Shown piece by piece: positions 17,544-28,700 of a DNA stretch of 64,000 nucleotides. The stretch comes from Pseudoalteromonas sp. MM1 (GTDB lineage: Bacteria; Pseudomonadota; Gammaproteobacteria; Enterobacterales; Alteromonadaceae): the NCBI RefSeq assembly GCF_030296835.1, contig NZ_AP027923.1, positions 372,001 to 436,000 on the forward strand, written 5' to 3'. A model generated the notes under the pieces. The model saw only the letters and a list, made by a program, of their open reading frames with translations. It searched no databases and was not told the origin of the DNA. Numbering within the stretch: the first letter of the stretch is position 1; every line of letters starts with the position of its first letter. Both the position numbers and the translations under genes were made by a program.

Positions 17544-18945
17544 GTTAATGACTAAACGTGTAAAAACGCGCTTAACGCTAAGTGCTGTGTTAGTGGCTGC
17601 TGTTTTATCTGGTTGCGCAAGCAAAATAGATACACACAGTGAGCAAAATGCCATTAACGATTTTGTAGCACAGGCAAATATTGCAAGCAATGTGGCTACA
17701 GCTGATGAAACTAACTGGTGGCAAAAGCTAGAGTCAGAGCAGCTAAATGCTCTTGTAAATAGCGCGCTTGCAAATAACTACGACTTACAAACGAGTCAAT
17801 TAACGCTGAAAAGTGCACTAGCAAGATTAGGCGAGCAAAAAGCGCAATACTTACCACAAGGTGGTGTTGAAGTAGGTGCAGCTCGAAGCGATGCCCCCAG
17901 TGTGTTTGATCGCCAATCAAGTGCAAATGTCGCGCTTGATTGGCAACTTGACTTGTTTGGTCGAATTACAGCCTTGGTTGATGCAGCAAATGCATCGGCC
18001 ATGAGCCAAGCCGAGCAGGTGCGTTTACTGCAAATTGAAGTTGTATCGTCAGTGGTGAAAGGCTTTGTAAGTTACCAAGGCAATGTTGAAAAACAGCAGA
18101 TTATTGCAATGCAAATTGAAGCACTTGAACAAAGTATTGAAGTATTGCAAGCACGTGTAGACGAAGGAGTTGCTAACGAACTTGATTTAAACCGCACTAT
18201 GGCACAGCTTAGGCAGCAAGAAGCTCTAATGCCAGCTATAGAGTATGCTAAATACAGTGATTTATCGGCACTGGCCGTGCTTAGTGGTAAATTAACCAAA
18301 GACATAGCTATAAACGATGAGCAAAACATACTTGAACACGACTTTAGCGTAGCGCTTAAAAATGCCAATGAAGCCATTGCACTGCGCCCTGATATTAGCC
18401 GTGCACTTTATGATTTTAGTCAAGCTAATAGCTTGAGCGTAGCTGCAAGCAAAGCGCTACTGCCAGATATTAGCCTGTCCGCATTTGCCGGTGTGGTGAG
18501 CATAGACAGCACAGGATTAAAAAATACTGACCAACAATGGCAAGTTGCGCCACAGTTGCAGTGGTCAATATTAAGTTATCCAGCACTGCTTGCTCAGCGC
18601 GACGCACAGCAGTTTTTAAGTGAAGCTGCTTACAGCGACTATCAGCAAATAGTATTAAGTGCGGTGACTGAAAGTGAACTTTCACTGCAAATGTTGGTCA
18701 ACCAACAGCAACAAAAAACGTTTGCAGATGAGCGTTTTGGTTTTGCTAATAAAGCGTTTTTACAAGCACAAGCAATGTACGAAGAAGGACAAATACCGTA
18801 CTTAGAGTTGTTAGATGCGCGTCAGGATGTTTTAATAGCCCAAGAAAATGCTGTTGACACAACGATTGCCTCATTGCTTGCAAAAGTTAACGCTTATCAA
18901 GCGTTTAATGGCCAATGGAGCTATGCACTTAACAGCGCAAAATAA
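17536..18945 (+). CDS. Outer-membrane efflux channel, NodT/OprM-type lipoprotein
   Basis: A protein of about 469 residues of the TolC/OprM family. The lipobox LSGCAS marks an outer-membrane lipoprotein. Two outer-membrane efflux repeats with long helices follow (from about residue 55, WWQKLESEQLNALVNSAL, and again after residue 250). The ATG at 17536 overlaps the end of the pump gene by 8 nt and has AGGAG 7 nt upstream, so an apparent longer start at 17500 is rejected. It completes the tripartite pump. Confidence 0.9.
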   Translation: MAKLMTKRVKTRLTLSAVLVAAVLSGCASKIDTHSEQNAINDFVAQANIASNVATADETNWWQKLESEQLNALVNSALANNYDLQTSQLTLKSALARLGEQKAQYLPQGGVEVGAARSDAPSVFDRQSSANVALDWQLDLFGRITALVDAANASAMSQAEQVRLLQIEVVSSVVKGFVSYQGNVEKQQIIAMQIEALEQSIEVLQARVDEGVANELDLNRTMAQLRQQEALMPAIEYAKYSDLSALAVLSGKLTKDIAINDEQNILEHDFSVALKNANEAIALRPDISRALYDFSQANSLSVAASKALLPDISLSAFAGVVSIDSTGLKNTDQQWQVAPQLQWSILSYPALLAQRDAQQFLSEAAYSDYQQIVLSAVTESELSLQMLVNQQQQKTFADERFGFANKAFLQAQAMYEEGQIPYLELLDARQDVLIAQENAVDTTIASLLAKVNAYQAFNGQWSYALNSAK

Positions 18946-18959
18946 GTAGAGTTAATTGA

Positions 18960-19988
18960 ATGAGCAATACTGAACTGTCAGATAGATACGATATTCCGCA
19001 AACAATGCGGGCAATTGTACTTCCACAACCCGATGAGCAAATTTGCCTACACGATGTTGAAGTGGATGTGCCCGAGTGCGCCAACAACGAACTGTTGGTA
19101 AAAGTGGAGTACGTGGGCCTCAACCCTGCGGATGCGCATTTTGCTAAAACAGGCTTTTGTAAATGGCAATACCCACACATACTAGGCCTTGATGCTGTAG
19201 GTGTGGTGGTTAAAGCTAATAAAGGTGTGTTCCCTAATGTGGGTGAGCGAGTAATGTGGCACGCCAATATTGGCGAGCAAGGGGTATTGAGTGAGTACAC
19301 TAAAGTACCTAATTTTGCTGTATCGGTTGTGCCCGATGAGCTCAGTCCTGCGCAAGCGGCAACATTACCTTGCGCGGGTATGGCAGCACTTATCAGCTTA
19401 GATAAAATTGCAATTGCCGAAGGTGATACAGTTTTAATTGAAGGTGGCTCTGGTGCGGTAGGTCAGTTTGCCATTCAATATGCTAAGCAGCGTGGCGCTG
19501 ATGTATTTGCTACTGCATCAAAACGTAACCACAAATTGGTCAAGAAGCTAGGTGCCGATACTGTTTTTGACTACAACGATAAAAAGTTGTGTGACAAAAT
19601 TCGCCGTGAGCTTGGCCCACAAGGTTTTGATGCTGTAATTGATACAATGGGCGGTACATCAACTCTGCGAAATATAGAATTAATGCGCTTTTGCGGCCGT
19701 ATCGCGTGTTTAAACCCGTTGCCTCATTTTGATCAAAATTTAATGTACCGCCGAGCACCTAATATTAGTGTGGTTTCAATTGGTGGTGCGTGGCTTGCAA
19801 ACAGTTTATGTGCGCAACAACGTTTAAGTTTTATGGGCAATTTGTTACTTGAGGGCGCGCTTTCGGGCGATATTAAAACACCGGTCATTACTGCCGTTGA
19901 TTTTACTGCAGAGTCCGTAAGTGCTGCTTTAAACAATCAAATAGCGGGTGGATTTACAGGAAAACACATTGTGCAAATAAGCAGTTAA
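18960..19988 (+). CDS. MDR-superfamily zinc-type alcohol dehydrogenase/quinone-reductase-like oxidoreductase
   Basis: A 342-residue medium-chain dehydrogenase/reductase with an N-terminal GroES-like domain (VKVEYVGLNPADAHFAKTG) and NAD(P)-binding Rossmann motif GGSGAVGQFAIQYAKQRGA (residues about 162-180). The residues that bind catalytic zinc in alcohol dehydrogenases are not evident, so it is closer to the quinone reductase/zeta-crystallin branch. It starts 14 nt after the efflux channel gene and ends at a strong terminator, so it is probably the fourth gene of the RND operon. It may reduce an electrophilic compound that the pump also exports; this is inferred from linkage. Confidence 0.85.
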   Translation: MSNTELSDRYDIPQTMRAIVLPQPDEQICLHDVEVDVPECANNELLVKVEYVGLNPADAHFAKTGFCKWQYPHILGLDAVGVVVKANKGVFPNVGERVMWHANIGEQGVLSEYTKVPNFAVSVVPDELSPAQAATLPCAGMAALISLDKIAIAEGDTVLIEGGSGAVGQFAIQYAKQRGADVFATASKRNHKLVKKLGADTVFDYNDKKLCDKIRRELGPQGFDAVIDTMGGTSTLRNIELMRFCGRIACLNPLPHFDQNLMYRRAPNISVVSIGGAWLANSLCAQQRLSFMGNLLLEGALSGDIKTPVITAVDFTAESVSAALNNQIAGGFTGKHIVQISS

Positions 19989-20007
19989 CTCTCCCCACTT
20001 TAATTTA

Positions 20008-20037
20008 AAAACGCAGCCCAAGTGGCTGCGTTTTTTT
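20008..20037 (+). terminator. Terminator of the RND operon
   Basis: ACGCAGCC (20011-20018) pairs with GGCTGCGT (20024-20031) around a short loop, followed by seven or eight T. Confidence 0.85.
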
Positions 20038-20225
20038 ATGGCTAAATAAAATTTGATGTTTTAGGCATAATTGCGGCTAAAAAGTGTTTTTCAGCGCACA
20101 AGTGTAAGCCTTTTAGATTCAACAGTTTACGTCACCGTAAAGAAAATAAATTGAAAAAACTGTTAATTAATTGAATAGAGTAATTGATCTAAACTCATTT
20201 TTATGACGTAATGTAGGTATTATTT

Positions 20226-20242
20226 ATCTGGTCGGATGAGTT
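20226..20242. promoter_or_regulatory. Candidate FadR operator
   Basis: ATCTGGTCGGATGAGTT fits every position of the FadR consensus as remembered, A(G/T)CTGGT(C/A)(C/G)GA(C/T)(C/G/T)(A/T)GTT. It lies directly before the acyl-CoA dehydrogenase start, where repression by FadR in the absence of acyl-CoA is expected. Confidence 0.75.
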
Positions 20243-20247
20243 CAATC

Positions 20248-22503
20248 ATGAGTTTACGTACAAAATTAAAAAAAGTATTACCAAGCATTTCAATCACTGA
20301 ACAAGAAGCGCTAGACGCGGGCGATGTGTGGCTAGAAGGGTCTATCTATCAAGGTAAGCCAGATTTTAGCGCGCTGCGCGATGTTCCTGCCGCCACATTA
20401 AGCGCAGATGAGCAAGCATTCTTAGATGGCCCAGTACAAGAGTTACTTGGCATGATTGACGATTCAGTTATTCAAAATGGTATTCACTTACCAGATGACA
20501 TATTAGAATTTTTGAAAAAAGAGCGTTTTTTCTCGCTTATCATTCCTAAATCGTTTGGTGGTTTAGAGTTTAGCCCTTATGCAAACTCAACTATTGTGGC
20601 AACCATTGCAACTAAAAGCTCTGCAGTAGCAGTAACCGTTATGGTTCCTAACTCTCTAGGCCCAGGTGAACTACTACTTCACTTTGGTACGCAAGAGCAA
20701 CAAGCACATTACTTACCGCGCCTGGCAAACGGCAGAGACATTCCCTGTTTTGCACTAACAAGCCCAGAGGCGGGTTCTGATGCAGGCGGTATTCCAGATA
20801 TTGGTACTGTAACCAAAGGCATGTACAACGGCGAAGAAGTACTTGGCCTTGAAATCACATGGGACAAGCGCTACATCACATTGGCACCCATTGCAACGGT
20901 ACTTGGTTTAGCGTTTAAAGTAGTGGACCCTGAGGGTTTACTAGGCGGCAAAGAAAATTTAGGTATTACCTGTGCGCTTATTCCTAAAGATCACCCAGGT
21001 GTAGAGCTCGGTAACCGTCACGATCCTATGGGTATTCGTTTTTATAATGGTACTACACGCGGAAACAAAGTATTTGTACCAATGGACTTTATTATTGGCG
21101 GCCAGAAAAACATCGGTCGCGGCTGGCAAATGCTGGTTAGCTGTTTAGGTGCTGGCCGTGGTATTTCACTACCTGCACTGGGTGTAAGTACATCACAAGT
21201 GGCGTTTAAATCAGCATCTGAATACGCAGCAGTACGCGAGCAGTTTGGTTTAGCAATTGGCCAGTTTGAAGGCATTCAAGAAAAGCTAGCCGACATTGCA
21301 GGTAAAACGTACCTTCAAGAAGCAATGCGCGTACTTACAACTGAAGGCTTAGGCATGGGCTTAAAACCATCAGTTGTTACAGCAATCGCTAAATACCACA
21401 TGACAGAGCTTGGCCGCGACGTGCTAGATTCAGCAATGGATATTCAAGCAGGTAAAGCAATTCAAAATGGTCCGCAAAATACCCTTGCAAGCGGTTATGT
21501 TGCACAACCAATTGCAATAACGGTAGAAGGCGCGAACATTCTTACTCGTAACCTGATGATTTTTGGTCAAGGTGTTATGCGTTGTCACCCATATTTACAA
21601 TCTATGGTTGAATCTATTCATAGTGAAGATAAAGGCGCTGATGCAGAATTTAACGGCATTTTACGTAAAACAATTGGTTACAGCACCGCAAACAGCTTAC
21701 GTGCGTTCCGTTTAGGCGTTTTACCATTTACTGCAAGCGCAAACTCAGCGCTACCAGAAGTACGTGAATACGAAAAAGCCGTGCATAAATTATCAGCTAA
21801 ATTAGCGGTGTACGCAGACTTCTCGTTACTTGTACTTGGTGGTAAATTAAAACAAGCCGAAATGCTTTCAGCACGTTTAGGCGATGTAATGAGCTTTTTA
21901 TATGCGGCAATGGCATCAATCAAGTATTACGAGCAAAAAGTAGCGAGCAGCGAGCGTGAGCAAGCAGCACCTTACTTCCATTACGCAACTCGTTTTGCAC
22001 TGCAAAGCGCTGAAGAAGCATTGCATAAGTTTTTAGATAACTTCCCTGCAAGTGGTACTCGTAAGTTTATACGTTTTGTAACTATGAACTACTCAACTAA
22101 AATGCCAAAAATTAGCGATGATTTAATTCGCGAATTAGCTAAGCAAGCGCAGCTTGATACTGCATTTAAAGCGCAAATTACGCATTTAGTTAAACCAGTA
22201 GAGGGTGATGGTCATTACATTAATGAACAAGCCTACAAAGCTAAAATGGCATCACTTGGTGAGCTAGCTAAAGTTAAAAAAGCACTGCGCGCTAAAACAA
22301 TTAAGCCAGGTACACGATTTGCTATTACACTTGATAACGCACTAGCGGCAAACGTAATTACCGCGGCTGAGCACGCGCAATTAGTTGATTACAACAAAAA
22401 GCGTGAAAAAGCGATTCGTGTAGATGAGTTCGATTTTGATATGAACTTACTAGATGACAACGCACAGCCAGTTAACCCACTTAAAAGTGTAGTTAATCAA
22501 TAA
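20248..22503 (+). CDS. fadE: Acyl-CoA dehydrogenase, FadE type
   Basis: A protein of 751 residues (755 if the ATG at 20236 is used). It performs the first step of fatty acid beta-oxidation, FAD-dependent formation of trans-2-enoyl-CoA. It has the acyl-CoA dehydrogenase N, middle (FALTSPEAGSDAG) and C domains, with TVEGANILTRNLMIFGQG containing the likely catalytic Glu (431 in the longer numbering). A C-terminal DUF1974-like extension typical of FadE follows. It lacks the N-terminal membrane segment of E. coli FadE. The ATG at 20248 has GGATGAG 7 nt upstream, whereas the ATG at 20236 falls within the FadR site. Two terminators follow. Confidence 0.9.
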   Translation: MSLRTKLKKVLPSISITEQEALDAGDVWLEGSIYQGKPDFSALRDVPAATLSADEQAFLDGPVQELLGMIDDSVIQNGIHLPDDILEFLKKERFFSLIIPKSFGGLEFSPYANSTIVATIATKSSAVAVTVMVPNSLGPGELLLHFGTQEQQAHYLPRLANGRDIPCFALTSPEAGSDAGGIPDIGTVTKGMYNGEEVLGLEITWDKRYITLAPIATVLGLAFKVVDPEGLLGGKENLGITCALIPKDHPGVELGNRHDPMGIRFYNGTTRGNKVFVPMDFIIGGQKNIGRGWQMLVSCLGAGRGISLPALGVSTSQVAFKSASEYAAVREQFGLAIGQFEGIQEKLADIAGKTYLQEAMRVLTTEGLGMGLKPSVVTAIAKYHMTELGRDVLDSAMDIQAGKAIQNGPQNTLASGYVAQPIAITVEGANILTRNLMIFGQGVMRCHPYLQSMVESIHSEDKGADAEFNGILRKTIGYSTANSLRAFRLGVLPFTASANSALPEVREYEKAVHKLSAKLAVYADFSLLVLGGKLKQAEMLSARLGDVMSFLYAAMASIKYYEQKVASSEREQAAPYFHYATRFALQSAEEALHKFLDNFPASGTRKFIRFVTMNYSTKMPKISDDLIRELAKQAQLDTAFKAQITHLVKPVEGDGHYINEQAYKAKMASLGELAKVKKALRAKTIKPGTRFAITLDNALAANVITAAEHAQLVDYNKKREKAIRVDEFDFDMNLLDDNAQPVNPLKSVVNQ

Positions 22504-22517
22504 AATTCAATGATGCT

Positions 22518-22546
22518 AAGCGCCCGCAGTATCGGCGCTTTTATTC
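22518..22546 (+). terminator. First terminator after fadE
   Basis: AAGCGCC (22518-22524) pairs with GGCGCTT (22534-22540), followed by a T-rich stretch. Confidence 0.7.
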
Positions 22547-22567
22547 ATGATTAAAAAATTAGTGTGG

Positions 22568-22602
22568 AGCCTCGTTTGTTTAAAACCAAGCGGGGCTTTT
22601 TT
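22568..22602 (+). terminator. Second terminator after fadE
   Basis: AGCCTCGTTTG (22568-22578) pairs with CAAGCGGGGCT (22587-22597), using two G-U pairs, and is followed by six T. Two terminators in tandem insulate the toxin gene from fadE. Confidence 0.7.
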
Positions 22603-22728
22603 ATATTAACAATCGAATTTAGTATTCAGAGGTGTCGCTCCATTAGTTCGATTATATGAAATTGTTACGGAAATGTAATTATGTAAATATTAAATAAAAT
22701 AATAATAACAACCAACAAGGATTGTTTT

Positions 22729-25700
22729 GTGAAATATATGTTGTGCTTTTTTCTATTCGTTTTTCCTTTAATGTCTTCGGCTGTTACTGATAAATTTAAT
22801 TTAACTGAAGATGGAAGTAAAACAGTTAGAATTTGGGAGGTTTGGCGTGTTATAGGTGCACGGGAAGCCTTTTTTGGAGCCGCCATTATAAAACCAAAAA
22901 ACGGACTTTAAGTTTTAATACAGATTCATTTGTTTATAAACCAAAGGCTAATTTTTGTGGTGTAGATACAACAACGATAAATGTCTCATTGATAGATTCT
23001 GGCAATAACCCAATTAGGTCTATATCTCTAGAATCCGATGAGCTTGTTGAGTACTCAACAAGTCCTATTTTAAATATTATCCAAAGCTTTTTTGCCTTTG
23101 CAACAAAAGATAATGTAGATAAGCCTCGAATACAATACGCATCCTATAGAACCTATTCAGCTAATTATCAAACTGTAAGCCAAAATGTGACTCGTTATCC
23201 TGTTAAGCTTACTTTTAATGTTGCATGTGTGAACGATTCACCAACGATCACAAACATAACGAATCAGTCAACAAACGAAGACACCACAAAAGCGATAAGC
23301 TTTACAGTGGGTGATGTTGAAACAAGCACTTCAAGCCTTGGTCTTTCTGTTGTAAGCAGCTCAAACACTTCACTATTGCCGACGAATCGCATTGTTTTTG
23401 GAGGGAGTGGCGCTTCGCGGACAATGAGTATGTCTCCGGTGGCGAATAGGTATGGGTATTCAGACATTCGTATCCGTGTTAAAGACAGTAACGGTGCGAC
23501 GAGAGACGATACATTTAGGCTCACTGTAAATAGTGTGAACGATGCACCAACGATCACAAATATAGCGAATCAGTCAACAAACGAAGACACCACAAAAGCG
23601 ATAAGCTTTACAGTGGGTGATGTTGAAACAAGCACTTCAAGCCTTGGTCTTTCTGTTGTAAGCAGCTCAAACACTTCACTATTGCCGACGAATAGCATTG
23701 TTTTTGGAGGGAGTGGCGCTTTACGGACAATGAGCATGTCTCCGGTGGCGAATAGGTATGGGTATTCAGACATTCGTATTCGTGTTAAAGACAGTAACGG
23801 TGCGACGAGAGACGATACATTTAGGCTCACTGTAAATAGTGTGAACGATGCACCAACGATCACAAATATAGCTAATCAGTCAACAAACGAAGACACCACA
23901 AAAGCGATAAGCTTTACAGTGGGTGATGTTGAAACAAGCACTTCAAGCCTTGGGCTTTCTGTTGTAAGCAGCTCAAACACTTCACTATTGCCGACGAATC
24001 GCATTGTTTTTGGAGGGAGTGGCGCTTCGCGGACAATGAGCATGTCTCCGGTGGCGAATAGGTATGGGTATTCAGACATTCGTATTCGTGTTAAAGACAG
24101 TAACGGTGCGACGAGAGACGATACATTTAGGCTCACTGTAAATAGTGTGAATGATGCACCAACGATCACAAATATAGCGAATCAGTCAACAAACGAAGAC
24201 ACCACAAAAGCGATAAGCTTTACAGTGGGTGATGTTGAAACAAGCACTTCAAGCCTTGCCCTTTCTATTGTAAGCAGCTCAAACACTTCACTATTGCCGA
24301 CGAATCGCATTGTTTTTGGAGGGAGTGGCGCTTCGCGGACAATGAGCATGTCTCCGGTGGCGAATAGGTATGGGTATTCAGACATTCGTATCCGTGTTAA
24401 AGACAGTCACGGTGCGACGAGAGACGATACATTTAGGCTCACTGTAAATAGTGTGAACGACGCACCAACGATCACAAACATAGCGAACCAGTCAACAAAC
24501 GAAGACACCACAAAAGCGATAAGCTTTACAGTGGGTGATGTTGAAACAAGCACTTCAAGCCTTGTTCTTTCTGTTGTAAGCAGCTCAAACACTTTACTAT
24601 TGCCGACGAATCGCATTGTTTTTGGAGGGAGTGGCGCTTCGCGGACAATGAGCATGTCTCCGGTGGCGAATAGGTATGGGTATTCAGACATTCGTATCCG
24701 TGTTAAAGACAGTCACGGTGCGACGAGAGACGATACATTTAGGCTCACTGTAAATAGTGTGAATGATCGGCCACGTATTACTGGAACTAATTCGATTAAG
24801 CTGTTGACTAATGAAAGTATCGGTATTGATTTTAGTGTTAGTGATGAAGAAACACCTTTGGGTTCTTTAAGATTGGATGTTGATGCTATGAATCCATCAT
24901 TATTTAAAGAGCTAAAAGTTACTTTTATAAATGGAAAAGCCCACCTTGTAGTTGAAGCCTCAAGCCAAAGTGGAAGTACTAATATAGTTCTAAGGGTAAC
25001 AGATGAGAATGAACTCGTTACCACTGAGTCTATAAGTGTATTAATTCAATCACCAATAGAATTAGCAACAGAGACCTCGGTTATTATTCCTTTAGATAAA
25101 GAGTCTACTGATATTGTAGCACCAGACTTTTCAGCAATTGGTGCAATTAAGGGGCAGGCTAGTGTAAGTGGTGGTGCGGCTACATATCAACTTCCGATTC
25201 AGCTTACCCCTGGGCGTTCTGGAATGCAGCCAGAAATATCATTAAATTATTCATCTCGTAGTGGTAATGGTATTGCGGGTGTTGGGTGGGCTCTTTCAGT
25301 TGGTTCTAGTATTACACGCTGCGCTGCAACTTATGCACAAGATGGGTTTACACAAAGTCCACAATATAATAGTAACGATCGGCTTTGTTTAGACGGCCAG
25401 CGTTTAATTGCTACATCGGGTAGTTATGGTAATTCAGGCACACAATACCGCACTGAAATTGATAGTTTTGTGCGTGTAACGCAAAGTGGCTCACTAAATG
25501 GCACATCTACGTGGTTTAAAGCTGAGTATAAAAACGGTCGAGTGTCATATTTTGGTAAAACAATTGACTCAAAAGTAATACATGAAGGTAGGACCGCTAC
25601 TTATTCGTGGTTGGTTGAATATCAACATGATGCAACCGAGAATAATTATATTCATTATGACTATGCCTTATATGGAACTGCAGAGTTGTTGCTAGATCAG

Positions 25701-28700
25701 ATTTCTTATACCGGTAGCTCGGTTAATAATAAAGGAGAGCAAAAAGTACAATTTATTTATGAGCCGAGAAATAAAATACACGAACGCTTTTCGTTTGGAG
25801 GTCGCTCAGTTGTTACACAACGACTCCACAAGGTTGATATTTTTAACGTTAATCAAAATGTTTGGAGTTATGAGCTAAATTACCAAAAGAGTACTGCATC
25901 GGGTAAAGAACTATTAGATGAGGTTTCTCAATGTTTTAGCAATAATTATTGCTTACCTTCAACTTTATTTACTTGGAATAATACTCAAGAAGTATTAATA
26001 CTGGAGCCTTTAGGCGGGGAAAGTAACATACTTTATCCTAACGAAAAATCAATAAGCAAGGTTTTACCAAGAGGCGATGTAAATGGTGATGGCGTAAGAG
26101 ATTGGTCAGGTTATTTTGTTAATGCTGAGGGGGACTTTAGCCACAACAATATAGCGTTAGATTCATGCCAGTTTAACCGATTTACACTTAGACATGAATG
26201 CAGCCAAGGGGATATTGACTTAGATGGAATAACTGATGAATGGTCAATTAAAAATCAAGAGTTAATGTTCGATTTGTCTAGTGAAGGATTAATTTCGACA
26301 AATATCGAAATGCCTCCTTCTTTAAAACCTGAATTAAGAGAAAGCCATATACGGCAAATTGCAGATTTTAATAATGATGGTTGGCCAGACATATTACTTT
26401 ATATTGCAAGTGATATACCTAAAATTGAACTTTACTTGCATCAAAAAAATGTAAGCAGACCTTACGTTCGTCCTGAATTTAGCTTTAGTCTTACAAAAGG
26501 TACAGCTAGCGATTTGTATACCACTGTTCTTTTAGATGACTATACAGTATTAGGTGATATTAGCGGCGATGGCACAATAGATATAATGCATGTTAGTACG
26601 GGGGCTAAAGATATTATTCCGCCATTACAGGCCCGCCCAAAAACACTACTTTTAGGTGATGATAATTATCAAAACGATCATGCCTTGCCATTTAGTGTTA
26701 CCTTAGGAACGCTAAAGCCCCAGTTGAGTATGTTTATTGACTTAAATGGTGATGGATTAACTGATTGGCTTGGGTGGGAATATAACGAAAATATTATTTC
26801 TCTTACTTATAGGTTAAATAAAGGGGAATTAGTATTTACGCCAAAACATACCCTTAGTAACAATCTTATCGAAACGGTAGAGCAGAAGGTACTTTATAAC
26901 GCTGGGGAGTGGGTAACGCGCAGAGTACCTAAATATGGAAGAGGCTTTCTTATTGAAGATATTAACTATGACGGAATATCTGAACTATTGATGCCAGGTA
27001 AGCGGTTACTGACCCGCTGCACTTCTTTAGGTAGAAATCGTTTTTGTGGTGATCAGTTATATGGTGAATGGGAAACACGACCAGGAGATCGAAGCTCTTT
27101 AACCCCAATTGATAGTAGTTCACTCGATAAAAGTATTTATCAATTTGATGCATTACATTTTAGTCAAAATAGTGCCGGGGAGTTGAGTGTAACAAAAAGC
27201 GAAACAAATCTGGTGGGGAACCCATATGATTCAGCATTTGTTGATGCATACGGAACAGGCTTAAGAAGCTTAGTATTTAATCATACATCAGAGCCTGGCT
27301 TTTCTAATCAAGGAAATGCTGAGGGGACTTTTTCTGCATATACTGAACAATACGGTGTGTTTATAAATCGTAATTACGGTACTGGTTCAGGAGTGAGCGG
27401 TCGTGATTATGCCCCTGTAGATCTTATGTTAGCAGCTAAAGATGGCCTAGGTAAAGAAGCCAAATGGCAGCAACGACCATTATCGAGTAGCAAAGTTGAA
27501 TATGATTCACTGAGAAACAGCATTATATCAGAGCCAGGGTATATTAATTTTGCATCTAGCATGTACGTTGTGAATTCATTCCTGCAAAGTAATGGTTTGA
27601 ACGACACGACAGAAACAGCGTATAGCTATGCAGGCGCTGTGTATAACCAGTTCGGCCGTGGTTTTATGGGCTTTAAAAGCATTATAGAAAAAGATGTAAG
27701 TCGAGGGCTCGTGACACAATCAGACTTTAAACAAGTCTTTCCGTATCAGGGTAAGTTAGAACGCCAAGCTACTTTTGCGGTAAATGACTATAACGTGCGA
27801 AGTTATAATTTATTACAATCAGCAAGCCTGGAAGCTAATGCATTAAGTTATTCAAGTACTGACTGGCAGGATAACCTGAACCATACTATATCAGGTGTTT
27901 ATAATGTATATCCTCGTTCTACAACGCAGCTAACGCGAGATCTTGATTCTAAAAGTGTTGTTACATCTACCAATAAAACCATAATTGGAATTGATGAATA
28001 TGCAAATGTAACAGCCAACTCGGTAGAGATTAATGACGACTGGGGAGTATATACAACATCCCAAACTAGTACTTATCAGAACGATAAAAGCAGTTGGTGG
28101 TTAAATAAACTCACTAATAAAACAGTGATAAAAAACGCAATTAAAGAGCGTAATAGTAATGACCCAATAACGAATGTAACACTCGATCAAAAAACATCTA
28201 ATACAACTGTTTATTCTCAATATCATAGCAGTCGTCAGGCTGGTGTAGTCGAAATTAGTGGTAAAATAGGCTCAGCTATTTCGGGTAATGGCAGTACAGT
28301 TACGACTGCTTTTAATGATTACGGCTTACCGCACCTTGTAAGTCAAACAACCAAAGTACGCAACAGTAGCGGCAGTTGGGTTGACCAAACGCGGACGACA
28401 TCAACTACGTACAGTAAAAATGGCATCAGCGAGGCAAGCGACGGCTATTTCCCCCACAAGCAAATCAATGCTAAAGGGCATATAAGTTATACCAATGTGA
28501 ACCCCGCTACGGGGCAAGTAACACAAACGCGCCAACAACTCAGTGGCAGTAATTATCAAGTAACCAACTATGGCTATGATGATTACAACCGTCCGTACAG
28601 CGTTCAAACTGCGGGTATGCCCATTCAGTACAGTGCAGTACAAACACCGGATACACAAGCTCCCGAACACGCAGCTTTACAAGTCTTAAAGGTGGCAGCC

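Noticed and set aside
23241..24770. Possible CRISPR-like array
   Set aside because: The units are contiguous 306-bp coding repeats with no spacers.
23264..25024. Series of antisense frames of about 94-103 codons opposite the toxin repeats
   Set aside because: They recur every 306 bp only because the sense repeats do. They have no ribosome sites and mirror the sense coding constraint.
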